A stretch of DNA of 64,000 bases from Blastococcus saxobsidens DD2 (GTDB lineage: Bacteria > Actinomycetota > Actinomycetes > Mycobacteriales > Geodermatophilaceae): the NCBI RefSeq assembly GCF_000284015.1, contig NC_016943.1, positions 413,541-477,540 on the forward strand, given 5' to 3'. Positions 43,236 through 52,406 of the stretch are shown in pieces (the stretch's first letter is position 1; the number at the start of each line of letters is the position of its first letter). The translations under genes were made by a program, and so were the position numbers. The notes beneath the pieces were generated by a model. That model saw only the letters and a list, made by a program, of their open reading frames with translations. It searched no databases and was not told the origin of the DNA.

Positions 43236-44847
43236 TCAGGCGGGGAAGTCGCTGTCCAGGATCAGCACACCGTCCCGGTCCAGGAACGTGAACACGTGCG
43301 GCCCGGTCTCGCGGCGGCCGTCGGGGTAGCGCAGCTCCATGGTGGCCGTGGCCGTGCTCCGCCCGTCCTCGGCCGCGATGTCGCTGAGGCGCACGTCGGA
43401 GAACTGGTCCCAGTAGCGGATGTAGTTCTCCCGGCTGATGTTGGCGCGCAGCGTCGGGCCGGTGAGCTCCCAGGCCCGGGCCGGGTCGTCGAGCACGAGC
43501 CGGTGGTAGTCCCGGAGAAAGGCGCGGATGTTCGCTTCGTTCAGCGGGTCGACGTCGCTGCCCTCGCCGCCCCCTTCGCCGTCCTCCTCGCGTTCGTCCC
43601 GGTCGTCGTCCTCGGGCTCCTCCGCGGGGGCCGGTGCGGTCGGCTGTTCCTGCTCGACCGGCGGCTCGGGCTCGACCGGGGGAGGAGCCGGCTGCTCGCT
43701 GGTCGGCGGCGCCTCCGACGGCGCCGAGGTCGTGGAGCCCGCGGCCGGTTCCTCGGGATCCGCGTCGCCGAGCGTGTTCACCAGCAGCGCGAGTGCGCCC
43801 GCCAGGAACACCGCGACGATCGCGGCCGCCGCCCAGGCGCCGCGCCGCCGGCCGGGGGCGGCCGGCGCGGGTGGCGCCGGAGTGGGGGCCGGCTGCGGGA
43901 CCGGGGTGCGGGGGACCGGCGTGAACGCGGCGGGGGTCGGCCGGGGCGCCGGTCCCGATACGGGGGTGGAGGCGAGGACCGCGGTCCCGGCCGGTCCCGA
44001 CGACGGCCGCAGGTCGGTCCGGGCGAGCAGGACTGTCGTCGTGTCCCCGTCCCGACCGGCCGCCAGCCGGGCCAGTTCGTCGCGCACCTCCGTCATCGCC
44101 GGCCGGGCGGTGGGGCCCGCGGCCAGCATCCGCAGCAGCGGGCCGGTGAGCTCGCCGGCGCGGCGAGGGGGCATGACCTGCCCACCGGCGACCCGGTGCA
44201 GCATCCCCAGGGCGTTGTCGTCCATGCCGAACGGCGGCATGCCTTCCAGGCAGGTGTACAGCGTGGCTCCGAGGGAGAAGACGTCGCTGGCCTCGGTCAT
44301 CTCGAACCCCTGCGCCACCTCGGGAGCGAGGAACGCCGGGGTGCCGGTGAGCTGGCCGGTCTGGGTGAGAGTGACGTCGCCGCGGGCGTGCGAGATGCCG
44401 AAGTCGGTGATCTTCACCAGCCCGGCGACCCGGCCGCCGCGGCCGATCAGGATGTTGGCCGGCTTCACGTCGCGGTGCACGATGCCTGCCGCGTGCGTGG
44501 CGGCCAGCGCGTCGGCGACCTGGGCACCGATCTGCGCCACCTGGTCCCCCGCGCAGCACGCCGTCCTGGGTGAGGACCTCCGCGAGGCTGCGCGAGGGCA
44601 GGTACTCCATGACCAGCCAGGGCGCCCCGCCCTCCACGGCGACGTCGTAGACCGAGATCGCGTGCGGATGGCTCAGCCGCGCCGCGATCCGCTCCTCGCG
44701 CAGGGCGCGCTGGCGCTGCTCGTCGATCTGCTTCTCGTCGGCCCCGAGCGGGAAGAGCACCTGCTTCACCGCGACCTGCCGGCCGAGCCGCTCGTCGCGG
44801 GCGAGCCAGACGGTCCCCATCCCGCCGCCGCCGATCTGCGACTCCAA
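43236..44847 (-). CDS. Ser/Thr protein kinase with extracellular domain (one-base frameshift)
   Basis: If one base is removed this gives 536 residues. The N-lobe has the Gly loop IGGGGMGTVWLA and VAVKQVLF. The catalytic loop is HRDVKPANILI, then ITDFGISHARGD and GTPAFLAPEVA. A Pro-rich juxtamembrane part, a transmembrane helix (WAAAAIVAVFLAGALALLV), an acidic Pro/Glu linker and a 100-residue NTF2-like outer domain (IRAFLRDYHRLVLDDPARAW) follow. The frame breaks at CCCCC (44546-44550): with four Cs it reads on as LRGDQVAQIGAQVADAL. The start is uncertain. TTG 44847 lies just after the upstream stop and starts at the Gly loop. Confidence 0.8.
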
Positions 44848-44858
44848 CCGGGGACGGG

Positions 44859-45206
44859 TCAGACGGTGGAGGGCACGCCGTACCGGCGTGCGTACTCCTC
44901 CTGCGCACCCACCGGCAGGGCGTCGTAGAGCTCGCCGAGCTCCGTGTGCACCTCGGGATCGAGGTCGTCGAAGATCCGCTGCCAGGTGGGTGGCTCGTCG
45001 TAGCTGCGGGTGAGCAGCAGCTCCCACGCCTGCGCCTGGCGGTCGCGCTTGCTGCGCTCGGCGACGAACTCCGAGAGATAGCGGTCCTTCGCCGCGGTCT
45101 TCTCCTCGGCCGTCGCGCCGGCCGGCAGCCCCGCCGCGTCGCCGCCCTTGAGCACGCCGACGATCGCCTCCACGACGTCCGGCCGCACTTCGCTGTGCTG
45201 GCTCAT
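44859..45206 (-). CDS. Small acidic protein upstream of the kinase
   Basis: A 115-residue protein: SEVRPDVVEAIVGVLKGGDA, AEEKTAAKDRYLSEFVAERS, AWELLLTRSYDEPPTWQRIF and GELYDALPVGAQEEYARRYG. Helical, charged, without signal or helix for the membrane. I do not recognise the family. ATG 45206 has GAGGAGG eight bases upstream. It ends 11 bases before the kinase start, so the pair is probably co-transcribed and coupled, and it may be a partner or substrate of the kinase (inference). Confidence 0.7.
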   Translation of the reverse strand: MSQHSEVRPDVVEAIVGVLKGGDAAGLPAGATAEEKTAAKDRYLSEFVAERSKRDRQAQAWELLLTRSYDEPPTWQRIFDDLDPEVHTELGELYDALPVGAQEEYARRYGVPSTV

Positions 45207-45370
45207 GTCCCGCGCCTCCTCGTCCGTGCCCCGCGACTCGGGGCCCTTCCCCGCCGACCGCACGGTCAACCGCTCTGCCGTGCAGGATGCCGCACACCTG
45301 CCCGGACGGCCCGTCCGCGGTGTCGCGGCCGACCGCCGGAAAGGGAACCGGTAGCATTCGGTCCGTACCT

Positions 45371-45455
45371 GGAGGATTCGCCTAGTGGCCTATGGCGCTC
45401 GCTTGGAAAGCGGGTTGGGGGCAACCCCTCGGGAGTTCGAATCTCCCATCCTCCG
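45371..45455 (+). tRNA. tRNA-Ser (anticodon GGA)
   Basis: Acceptor strands GGAGGAT (45371-45377) and ATCCTCC (45448-45454) pair. Anticodon loop TTGGAAA has GGA at 45405-45407. A long variable arm GTTGGGGGCAACCCC and T loop AGTTCGAATCT follow. TAGCAT at about 45353-45358 could be its -10 box. Confidence 0.96.
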
Positions 45456-45462
45456 CAGTACG

Positions 45463-45494
45463 GACAGGCCCCGGTGTGCGCACCGGGGCCTGTC
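45463..45494 (+). terminator. Terminator of tRNA-Ser(GGA)
   Basis: GACAGGCCCCGGTG (45463-45476) pairs perfectly with CACCGGGGCCTGTC (45481-45494) around TGCG, 8 bases after the tRNA. It also faces the end of the convergent EamA gene. Confidence 0.75.
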
Positions 45495-45525
45495 GTCTCC
45501 ACGTCGGGGTCGTCGGCCCGCCGGG

Positions 45526-46491
45526 TCAGGCGCCGGCAGCCGGCGGGACCGGCGCCGGCCGCTGCAGGCGGCGCAGGTACAGCCCCGCGACGGCGGCCAG
45601 GACGAGCAGCCCGCCGGCCAGTGCCGCCGGCGCCAGGCGCTCGCCGAGGAGGAGGGCGGCCAGTGCGGTCGCCGTCAGCGGTTCCAGCAGGGTGACGATG
45701 GACGCCACCGCGCCCGGCACCGTGCGCAGCCCGGTGAAGAACATCGCATAGGCGGCCGCGCTGGGGACGGTCCCCAGGTACAGCAGCACGGCCAGGGCGG
45801 CCGGGTCGGCGGTGAACCGGAGGCCGGCGGCCAGTGCCACGGGGGTGAGCAGCAGCGCCCCGAGGGCGAAGCCCACGAGGGTCACCGGTACCCCGGCGGG
45901 CACGCCGGCGCCGGCCAGGGTGACGACGGTGTAGCCGAGGGCCGACCCGACCGCCAGGAGAGCACCGAGCACCACGGCCGTCCCGGTGTCGGCACCGGCC
46001 GAGACCCCGACGAGCAGCACCAGCCCCACGAGGGCCACGACCAGCGCGACGGCGGTGGTCCGATCGGGGCGGCCGTGACCCAGCAGCGAGGCGCCGACGG
46101 CGATCAGCAGCGGCGCCAGGCCCAGCGCCACGAGGGTGGCGATGCTGACCCCGCTCGCGGCGACCGCGGCGAAGTAGGCCAGCTGGTACGCGGCCAGCCC
46201 GGCGCCCACCAGGAGCAGTCGGACGACGGTGCCGCGGGTCACCGCGGGTGCGGGTCGGGACCGGCGCCGGGTGGCCGCCCAGAGAGCGAGGAGGACCACC
46301 GCGCCGATGGCCATCCGGTGCCAGGCGATGTCGAGCGGGCCCAGATCGCTGCGCCGGGCGACCACCGCGCCACTGAGACCGGAGGTGCCCCAGCAGAGGG
46401 CGGCGAGCACGACGAGGGGGAAACCGCGGCGGGCGGCGGCGGGGACGGCGGTCGGGCGCTCGCGGTCCGCGGTGAGGTCGGGGGTGGACAT
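45526..46491 (-). CDS. EamA family (drug/metabolite) transporter
   Basis: A 321-residue protein with ten hydrophobic segments forming two EamA repeats. The first begins FPLVVLAALCWGTSGLSGAV with LDIAWHRMAIGAVVLL, and the second ends AYAMFFTGLRTVPGAVASIV, TLLEPLTATALAALLLGERL. The late Glu-Pro-Leu helix is typical of this exporter/metabolite carrier family. ATG 46491 with GGAG. Substrate unknown. Confidence 0.9.
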   Translation of the reverse strand: MSTPDLTADRERPTAVPAAARRGFPLVVLAALCWGTSGLSGAVVARRSDLGPLDIAWHRMAIGAVVLLALWAATRRRSRPAPAVTRGTVVRLLLVGAGLAAYQLAYFAAVAASGVSIATLVALGLAPLLIAVGASLLGHGRPDRTTAVALVVALVGLVLLVGVSAGADTGTAVVLGALLAVGSALGYTVVTLAGAGVPAGVPVTLVGFALGALLLTPVALAAGLRFTADPAALAVLLYLGTVPSAAAYAMFFTGLRTVPGAVASIVTLLEPLTATALAALLLGERLAPAALAGGLLVLAAVAGLYLRRLQRPAPVPPAAGA

Positions 46492-46667
46492 GACGCTCCA
46501 GGTGCCGGTTCCGGTGGGGGACTCGTCTCCGGAGCGCGGCGCGCCGGTGCGCGGATGGCTCCGGGTCAGGACCGGGGCGGCGGGAGCACGAGGCGGAGGC
46601 GGGGCGTCACGGGAAGCAGCGTAGCGGGGCGTGCGGCACCGGCCGGGCCGATTCCTCTACAGTGGTG

Positions 46668-46760
46668 CGCGACCCCTCGTGTGGCGTCACCCTGTGAACC
46701 TCCCCAGGGCCGGAAGGCAGCAAGGATAAGCGGGCTCTGGCGGGTGCGCGGGGGGTCCCT
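46668..46760 (+). ncRNA. ffs: Signal recognition particle RNA, small bacterial type
   Basis: The conserved apical loop and asymmetric loop sequences are present: GTGAACCTCCCCAGGGCCGG then AAGGCAGCAAGGATAAGCGG and GCTCTGG. The outer helix is formed by GACCCC (46671) and GGGGTC (ending 46757). Actinobacterial ffs commonly lies just upstream of dnaX, as here. The exact ends are estimated from base pairing. Confidence 0.9.
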
Positions 46761-46955
46761 GTCTTCTGCCGGCCTCCGGCCGACACCGCGATGACATCGC
46801 GGTCCTCCGGACCGCACCGCGGCCAGGTGCCGTCCCCCTGGTGTGCGGAGCCGTTGCCCGTGTCCCGATCGGGAACCCTCCGGGCTCCGCGATCGGTCCA
46901 CACTGTCGGCGGTCGCGTCCGCTGTGGTGTCTCACGCCCCGCGTAACCTGCTGCC

Positions 46956-49325
46956 GTGGCTCTGGCGCTCTACCGCAAGTACCGCCCGGCGACCTTCGCC
47001 GAGGTGGTCGGGCAGGAGCACGTCACCACCCCGCTGATGAACGCGGTCGACGCCGGGCGGATCAATCACGCGTACCTGTTCAGCGGCCCGCGGGGCTGCG
47101 GCAAGACGTCGTCGGCCCGGATCCTGGCGCGCTCGCTGAACTGCGAGCAGGGGCCGACGTCCACGCCGTGCGGGGTGTGCGGGTCCTGCATCGCACTCGC
47201 CCCCGACGGCCCGGGCTCGCTGGACGTCATGGAGATCGACGCGGCCAGCCACGGTGGCGTCGACGATGCCCGGGACCTCCGCGAGCGGGCGTTCTTCGCG
47301 CCGGTGAACAGCCGCTACAAGGTCTACATCGTCGACGAGGCGCACATGGTCACCACGCAGGGCTTCAACGCCCTGCTGAAGGTGGTCGAGGAGCCGCCGG
47401 ACTTCCTCGTCTTCGTCTTCGCGACGACGGAGCCGGAGAAGGTCCTCCCGACCATCCGCTCGCGCACCCACCACTACCCGTTCCGGCTGGTGCCGCCGAC
47501 GACGCTGCGCGCCCTGCTGGAGAAGACCTGCGCGGCCGAGGGTGTGCAGGTGGAGCCGACCGTGTTCCCCCTGGTCGTCCGGGCCGGCGGCGGCTCGGTG
47601 CGCGACTCGCTGTCCATCCTCGACCAGCTGCTGGCCGGCGCCGGCCCCGAGGGCGTCACGTACCGGACCGCGGTCGGGCTGCTCGGCGTCACCGACGACG
47701 CGCTGCTCGACGAGACCATCGACGCGCTGGCCGCCCAGGACGCGCCCGGCGTCTTCCGTGCGGTCGACCGCGTGGTCGAGGCCGGCCACGACCCCCGGCG
47801 CTTCGCCACCGACCTGCTCGACCGGCTGCGCGACCTCATCGTCCTCGACGCCGTTCCCGACGCGGGCGGCAACGGGCTGCTCGACTGCCCGCCCGACCGG
47901 CTGGACCTGATGAGCTCCCAGGCCCAGGCGCTGGGTTCGGCGACGCTGTCGCGGATGGCCGACACCGTGCACGAGGGCCTGGGCGAGATGCGCGGCACCA
48001 CCGCGCCGCGGCTGCTCCTGGAGCTGGTCTGCGCCCGCATGCTGCTGCCGGCCACCGACGGCTCCGCCGCCGCCACCCTCCAACGCCTGGAGCGCCTGGA
48101 GCGGCGCATGTCGATCGCCGGCGAGCACGCCGGCCGCCCCGGCGCCGAGGTCGCGCCGGCAGCGGCCCCCGTCCGGGAGGCTCCGGCGCGCGAGGCCGCG
48201 CCCCGGGACAGCGCGCCCGCTCCCGACCCGGCCGGCCCGCGCCGGGAGTTCGTCCGCCGGTCGCAGACGGGAACCGAGCGCTCCGGCTCCGGGGGACCGG
48301 CTGCCGCACCGGCGGCCCCACCGGCCCCACCGGTCGCGCCGAGTCCGGCTCCGGAGCCGGCTGCCCCCGCACGTCCCGCGGCCGCGGCGCCCCCCGCCGC
48401 CGCGCCATCGGCACCGGCTCCGGCTGCGGGAGGCGACTGGCCGGAGACCGCCCGTCCCGGTGCGAAGCCGCCCGCCGCCGCACCGTCGGCCGCCTCGACC
48501 GACGACTGGCCGGAGACGGCCCAGCCGGGCAGCCGCCCGCGCCCGGCGGCGCCCCAGCCGTCCGCACCGGCGGCAGCCGCCGCGGCACCGGCCACCGACG
48601 CTCCCGGCCGGCATCCCCGGGAGGTCGTGGACGAGCCAGACATCCCGCTGCCGCCGGAGCCCACCGACGACGAGGACTGGCCGCACGCCGCGCAGCCGGG
48701 CGCCGTCCGCGCCGCCGAGTCGCGGCTCGAGCAGCCACGCCCGCCGGCCTCCCCGCCGCGTGCGGCCGCGGAGTCCGCGCCGGCCCCCCGTGGTGGCGAA
48801 CCCACGCCCGTGGTCTCGGCGAACCCACCGGAGACCGCCTCCGACGGCGAGCTGACCACCACCGACGTCCGGCGGGTGTGGCCGGAGCTGCTCGCTGTGG
48901 TGAAGAAGCACAAGCGCACCACGGAGGCGCTGCTGAAGAACGCCCAGGTGCACCAGCTGGCGAACGGTGTCCTCACCCTCTCGACGTCCTCGCCGGCGCT
49001 GGCCCGGCGGCTCGGCGACGACCTGAACAAGGACGTGCTGCGCGCGGCGCTCAACGAGCTGCTGGGTGTGCGCTGGCGGGTGGACGCCGTGGTGGAGGGG
49101 GCCGGTGCCGCGGCCGGCTCGGCGAAGGCGGCCCCGGAGGCGGTCCGCGAGGCGGCCCGGGCGGCCGAGGCGGCCGAGGCGGCCGAGGCGCGGGAGCTCA
49201 TGGCCGAGCGCGCGGCGGAGAGCTCCTCGGGCGGCGACCGCGAGCCGGAGCCCGCCGTCGACCAGGAGCAGGCGGCCCTGCAGCTGCTGCGGGCCCAGCT
49301 CGGCGCCCGGCCGGTCGACGGCTGA
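46956..49325 (+). CDS. dnaX: DNA polymerase III gamma/tau subunit
   Basis: A 789-residue clamp-loader ATPase. The AAA+ module has Walker A GPRGCGKTSSARILA (about residue 44), four zinc cysteines in LNCEQGPTSTPCGVCGSC, Walker B YIVDEAHMVT and sensor-1 VFATTEPEKV. Domain III ends near residue 370. A long Ala/Pro linker (about 390-620) contains three similar DW-P-x-x-A-x-PG blocks (GDWPETARPG, DDWPETAQPG, EDWPHAAQPG). The C-terminal domain (TTTDVRRVWPELLAVVKKHK, about 635-720) is the tau-like polymerase-contact region. The GTG at 46956 has no obvious Shine-Dalgarno. Followed by ybaB and recR, the usual order. Confidence 0.95.
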   Translation: MALALYRKYRPATFAEVVGQEHVTTPLMNAVDAGRINHAYLFSGPRGCGKTSSARILARSLNCEQGPTSTPCGVCGSCIALAPDGPGSLDVMEIDAASHGGVDDARDLRERAFFAPVNSRYKVYIVDEAHMVTTQGFNALLKVVEEPPDFLVFVFATTEPEKVLPTIRSRTHHYPFRLVPPTTLRALLEKTCAAEGVQVEPTVFPLVVRAGGGSVRDSLSILDQLLAGAGPEGVTYRTAVGLLGVTDDALLDETIDALAAQDAPGVFRAVDRVVEAGHDPRRFATDLLDRLRDLIVLDAVPDAGGNGLLDCPPDRLDLMSSQAQALGSATLSRMADTVHEGLGEMRGTTAPRLLLELVCARMLLPATDGSAAATLQRLERLERRMSIAGEHAGRPGAEVAPAAAPVREAPAREAAPRDSAPAPDPAGPRREFVRRSQTGTERSGSGGPAAAPAAPPAPPVAPSPAPEPAAPARPAAAAPPAAAPSAPAPAAGGDWPETARPGAKPPAAAPSAASTDDWPETAQPGSRPRPAAPQPSAPAAAAAAPATDAPGRHPREVVDEPDIPLPPEPTDDEDWPHAAQPGAVRAAESRLEQPRPPASPPRAAAESAPAPRGGEPTPVVSANPPETASDGELTTTDVRRVWPELLAVVKKHKRTTEALLKNAQVHQLANGVLTLSTSSPALARRLGDDLNKDVLRAALNELLGVRWRVDAVVEGAGAAAGSAKAAPEAVREAARAAEAAEAAEARELMAERAAESSSGGDREPEPAVDQEQAALQLLRAQLGARPVDG

Positions 49326-49379
49326 GACGCCAGGGCGGCGCGCCGTCGCCTCGTCGTACCGGCGGCCTACTCTCGTGAC

Positions 49380-49721
49380 ATGTTCCCCGGAGGCCAGCAG
49401 CCCGACCTGTCGCAGCTCATGAAGCAGGCGCAGCAGATGCAGCAGCAGCTCGCCGCCGCCCAGCAGGAGCTGGCGGCCACCGAGGTCACCGGCAGCGCCG
49501 GCGGCAACCTGGTCACCGCCACGATGACCGGCGACGGTGACCTCACCGCGCTCACCATCGCGCCGGCGGCGGTCGACCCCGACGACCTGGAGACGCTGCA
49601 GGACCTCGTCGTCGCCGCGGTCCGGGACGCCAAGCGCGCCGCGGACGAGCTGACCGCCAGCCGGATGGGCCCGCTCGCCGGCGGCCTGGGCGGCGGCGGC
49701 CTGGGGCTGCCCGGCCTCTGA
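49380..49721 (+). CDS. ybaB: YbaB/EbfC family nucleoid-associated protein
   Basis: A 113-residue DNA-binding protein of the YbaB/EbfC family: Gln-rich N-terminal helix ([20 protein letters not shown]), the beta core [20 protein letters not shown] and the C-terminal helix [17 protein letters not shown], with a short Gly-rich end. ATG 49380. Between dnaX and recR as in most bacteria. Confidence 0.93.
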   Translation: MFPGGQQPDLSQLMKQAQQMQQQLAAAQQELAATEVTGSAGGNLVTATMTGDGDLTALTIAPAAVDPDDLETLQDLVVAAVRDAKRAADELTASRMGPLAGGLGGGGLGLPGL

Positions 49722-49764
49722 TCGGGCGCGCCCGCCCGATCCACACCGCAACCCGAGGAGCACC

Positions 49765-50364
49765 GTGTACGAGGGTGCCGTCCAGGACCTGATCGACGAG
49801 CTCGGTCGCCTGCCCGGCGTCGGGCCGAAGAGCGCCCAGCGCATCGCCTTCCACCTGTTGTCGGCCGAGTCCGCCGACGTCACCCGGCTGGTCGCTGCCC
49901 TCACCCGGGTGCAGGAGTCGGTCCGCTTCTGCGTGACCTGCTACAACGTCGCCGAGGCCGAGCAGTGCCGCATCTGCCGCGACCCGCGCCGCGTCGAGGA
50001 CGTGCTCTGCGTCGTCGAGGAGCCCAAGGACGTCGTGGCCATCGAGCGCACCCGCGAGTTCCGCGGCCGCTACCACGTGCTGGGTGGTGCGATCAGCCCC
50101 ATCGACGGCGTCGGCCCGGACGACCTGCGGGTCAAGGAGCTGATGACCCGGCTGATGAACGGCGCGGTCACCGAGCTGATCATCGCGACCGACCCGAACC
50201 TCGAGGGCGAGGCGACGGCGGCCTACCTGGCGCGACTGGTCGGCCCGATGGGGCTCACCGTCTCCCGGCTGGCCAGCGGGCTGCCCGTGGGCGGCGACCT
50301 CGAGTACGCCGACGAGGTGACCCTGGGCCGGGCGTTCGAGGGCCGCCGGCGGATCGAGGCCTGA
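49765..50364 (+). CDS. recR: Recombination protein RecR
   Basis: A 199-residue recombination mediator that works with RecF/RecO. HhH region: [20 protein letters not shown]. Zinc finger [16 protein letters not shown]. Toprim domain: [59 protein letters not shown]-terminal [20 protein letters not shown] is the Walker-B-like element conserved in RecR. GTG 49765 after GAGGAG. Standard length. Confidence 0.97.
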   Translation: MYEGAVQDLIDELGRLPGVGPKSAQRIAFHLLSAESADVTRLVAALTRVQESVRFCVTCYNVAEAEQCRICRDPRRVEDVLCVVEEPKDVVAIERTREFRGRYHVLGGAISPIDGVGPDDLRVKELMTRLMNGAVTELIIATDPNLEGEATAAYLARLVGPMGLTVSRLASGLPVGGDLEYADEVTLGRAFEGRRRIEA

Positions 50365-50598
50365 CGGCGGGCTCCGCTGCCTCCCCCGGAGGGGGGCCGG
50401 TCGAGTCCCCTGGTGCACCTCTCCGGCACGGAGGGTGGCGAAAGGTCACGAGATGATGTCGATCATCACGTCGCCGTCACCAGCAGCACCGCGGGAGTCC
50501 TAGGGTCGCGGAACGCACCGGTGGACGTTCGTTCGTCGCCGGCCGTCCCGCCCGGAGCTCGTCCGGCCCTCGAGGGTCGAGAAGGCAGGTCTTCCGCG

Positions 50599-52302
50599 AT
50601 GTCACGTCGTGCCACTCGTGCGCTCGCCGCCAGCGCGGCCGCACTCACAGCAGTCACCCTGTCGGCCTGTGCCTCCAGTGACCGGGACTCCGAGGGCGGT
50701 GGCGACCCCGCCGCCGAGGAGTCCGGCGGCACGCTGGTGTTCGGCGCCGCCGGTGACCCGGCGATGTTCGACCCGGCGTTCGCCAGCGACGGCGAGACGT
50801 TCCGGATCGCCCGCCAGATCCACGAGGGCCTGCTGACCACGTCCGCGGGCGGCACCGAACTCGAGCCGTCACTGGCCGAGGACTGGGAGGTGAGCGAGGA
50901 CGGCCTCGAGTACACCTTCAACCTGCGTGAGGGCGTGACGTTCCACGACGGGACCGAGTTCAACGCCGAGGCGGTGTGCTTCAACTTCGACCGCTGGCAC
51001 AACTTCGACGGCCTCGCCCAGAGTCCCAGCGCCACGTACTACTACCAGGCGGTCTTCGGCGGCTTCGCCGACAGCGAGGACCCCGGCATCTACGAGGGCT
51101 GCGAGGCGGTCGACGAGAACACCGCCGTCATCACGCTCAACCAGGTGACCAGCAAGATCCCCGCGGCCCTCTCCCTGCCGGCCTTCTCCATCCAGAGCCC
51201 GACGGCGCTGCAGGAGTACGACGCCGACAACCTGGGCGGCAGCGAGGACGCGATCACCTACACCGAGTACGCCCTCGAGCACCCCACCGGCACCGGCCCG
51301 TTCAAGTTCGAGAACTGGGACCGCGGCAACGGTGAGGTCACCATCGTCCGCAACGAGGACTACTGGGGCGAGCAGGCGTTGCTCGACGAGATCATCTTCC
51401 GCACCATCCCCGAGGGGAACACCCGCCGGCAGGAGCTCCAGGCTGGCACGATCGACGGCTACGACTTCGTCTCGCCGGCCGACTACCAGACCCTCGAGGA
51501 CGACGGCTTCCAGGTCCTGGTGCGCGACCCGTTCAACATCCTGTACCTGGGCCTCAACCACGGGAACGTGGAGGGCACCAGCGCCAACCCGGCGCTGCAG
51601 GACATCCGGGTCCGCCAGGCCATCGCGCACGCGATCAACCGCGAGGAGATCGTGACCTCGCTGCTCCCCGAGGGTGCCGAGGTGGCGACGAACTTCATGC
51701 CGCCGACCGTCGACGGCTGGGCCGAGGACGTGCGGACCTATGAGTACGACCCGGAGCGGGCCCGGCAGCTGCTCGAGGAGGCCGGCGCGACCGGCACCAC
51801 GCTGCGCTTCTACTACCCGACCGACGTCAGCCGGCCGTACCTGCCGGACCCGGCCGCGATGTTCCAGGTCATCGCGGAGGACCTGCGCGAGGTCGGCCTG
51901 ACCATCGAGCCGGTCGCGCTGCAGTGGAACCCCGACTACCTGCAGGCGGTGCAGTCGGGCCAGGCGGACATCCACCTGCTCGGCTGGACCGGGGACTACA
52001 ACGACGCCTACAACTTCATCGGCACGTTCTTCGCCGAGGACCAGAACAACATGGCGTCCGCGGAGTTCGGCGCGTTCAGCGCCCCGGAGATCTTCGCCGC
52101 GCTGGCCGAGGCCGACGCCGAGCCGGACCCGGCCAACCGGACCGAGCTCTACCAGGAGGCGAACCGGCTGATCAAGGAGTTCCTGCCGGCGGTGCCGATC
52201 TCGCACTCGCCCCCGGCGCTGGTCGTGGCCGAGAACGTCCAGGGCCTGGAGCCCAGCCCGCTGACGGCGGAGGACTTCTCGACGGTCACCCTGGCGGACT
52301 GA
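50599..52302 (+). CDS. dppA: Peptide-type ABC solute-binding lipoprotein (DppA/OppA family)
   Basis: A 567-residue family 5 binding protein. Lipobox LSAC puts Cys at 24. An acidic Gly linker leads to the fold: GTLVFGAAGDPAMFDPAFAS, LEPSLAEDWEVSEDGLEYTF with LREGVTFHDGTEFNAEAV, TGTGPFKFENWDRGNGEVTI, DIRVRQAIAHAINREEIV and LGWTGDYNDAYNFIG. ATG 50599 starts the signal peptide. Upstream in-frame sequence is not coding. Binds peptides or similar ligands for the permease and ATPases that follow. A strong stem-loop comes after the stop. Confidence 0.92.
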   Translation: MSRRATRALAASAAALTAVTLSACASSDRDSEGGGDPAAEESGGTLVFGAAGDPAMFDPAFASDGETFRIARQIHEGLLTTSAGGTELEPSLAEDWEVSEDGLEYTFNLREGVTFHDGTEFNAEAVCFNFDRWHNFDGLAQSPSATYYYQAVFGGFADSEDPGIYEGCEAVDENTAVITLNQVTSKIPAALSLPAFSIQSPTALQEYDADNLGGSEDAITYTEYALEHPTGTGPFKFENWDRGNGEVTIVRNEDYWGEQALLDEIIFRTIPEGNTRRQELQAGTIDGYDFVSPADYQTLEDDGFQVLVRDPFNILYLGLNHGNVEGTSANPALQDIRVRQAIAHAINREEIVTSLLPEGAEVATNFMPPTVDGWAEDVRTYEYDPERARQLLEEAGATGTTLRFYYPTDVSRPYLPDPAAMFQVIAEDLREVGLTIEPVALQWNPDYLQAVQSGQADIHLLGWTGDYNDAYNFIGTFFAEDQNNMASAEFGAFSAPEIFAALAEADAEPDPANRTELYQEANRLIKEFLPAVPISHSPPALVVAENVQGLEPSPLTAEDFSTVTLAD

Positions 52303-52316
52303 GTCCGTTCCGTATC

Positions 52317-52358
52317 GACCGCGCCGGCGGTGGCACGATCGCCACCGCCGGCGCGGTC
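52317..52358 (+). terminator. Stem-loop between dppA and dppB
   Basis: Eighteen perfectly paired bases (52317-52334 with 52341-52358, starting GACCGCGCCGGCGG) and a 6-base loop, 14 bases after the dppA stop. There is no T-run and the operon continues, so I read it as an attenuator or 3'-end stabiliser that keeps the binding protein in excess (inference). Confidence 0.6.
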
Positions 52359-52406
52359 GCCGGTACGCGGTAGGACAGTGGTGTCCGGAAAGGCTGGACC
52401 GAGCAG

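Noticed and set aside
46932-49904. 990-residue frame antisense to dnaX, ybaB and recR
   Set aside because: It is a shadow of three confidently identified genes, with Gly/Arg/Val-rich composition and no motifs.
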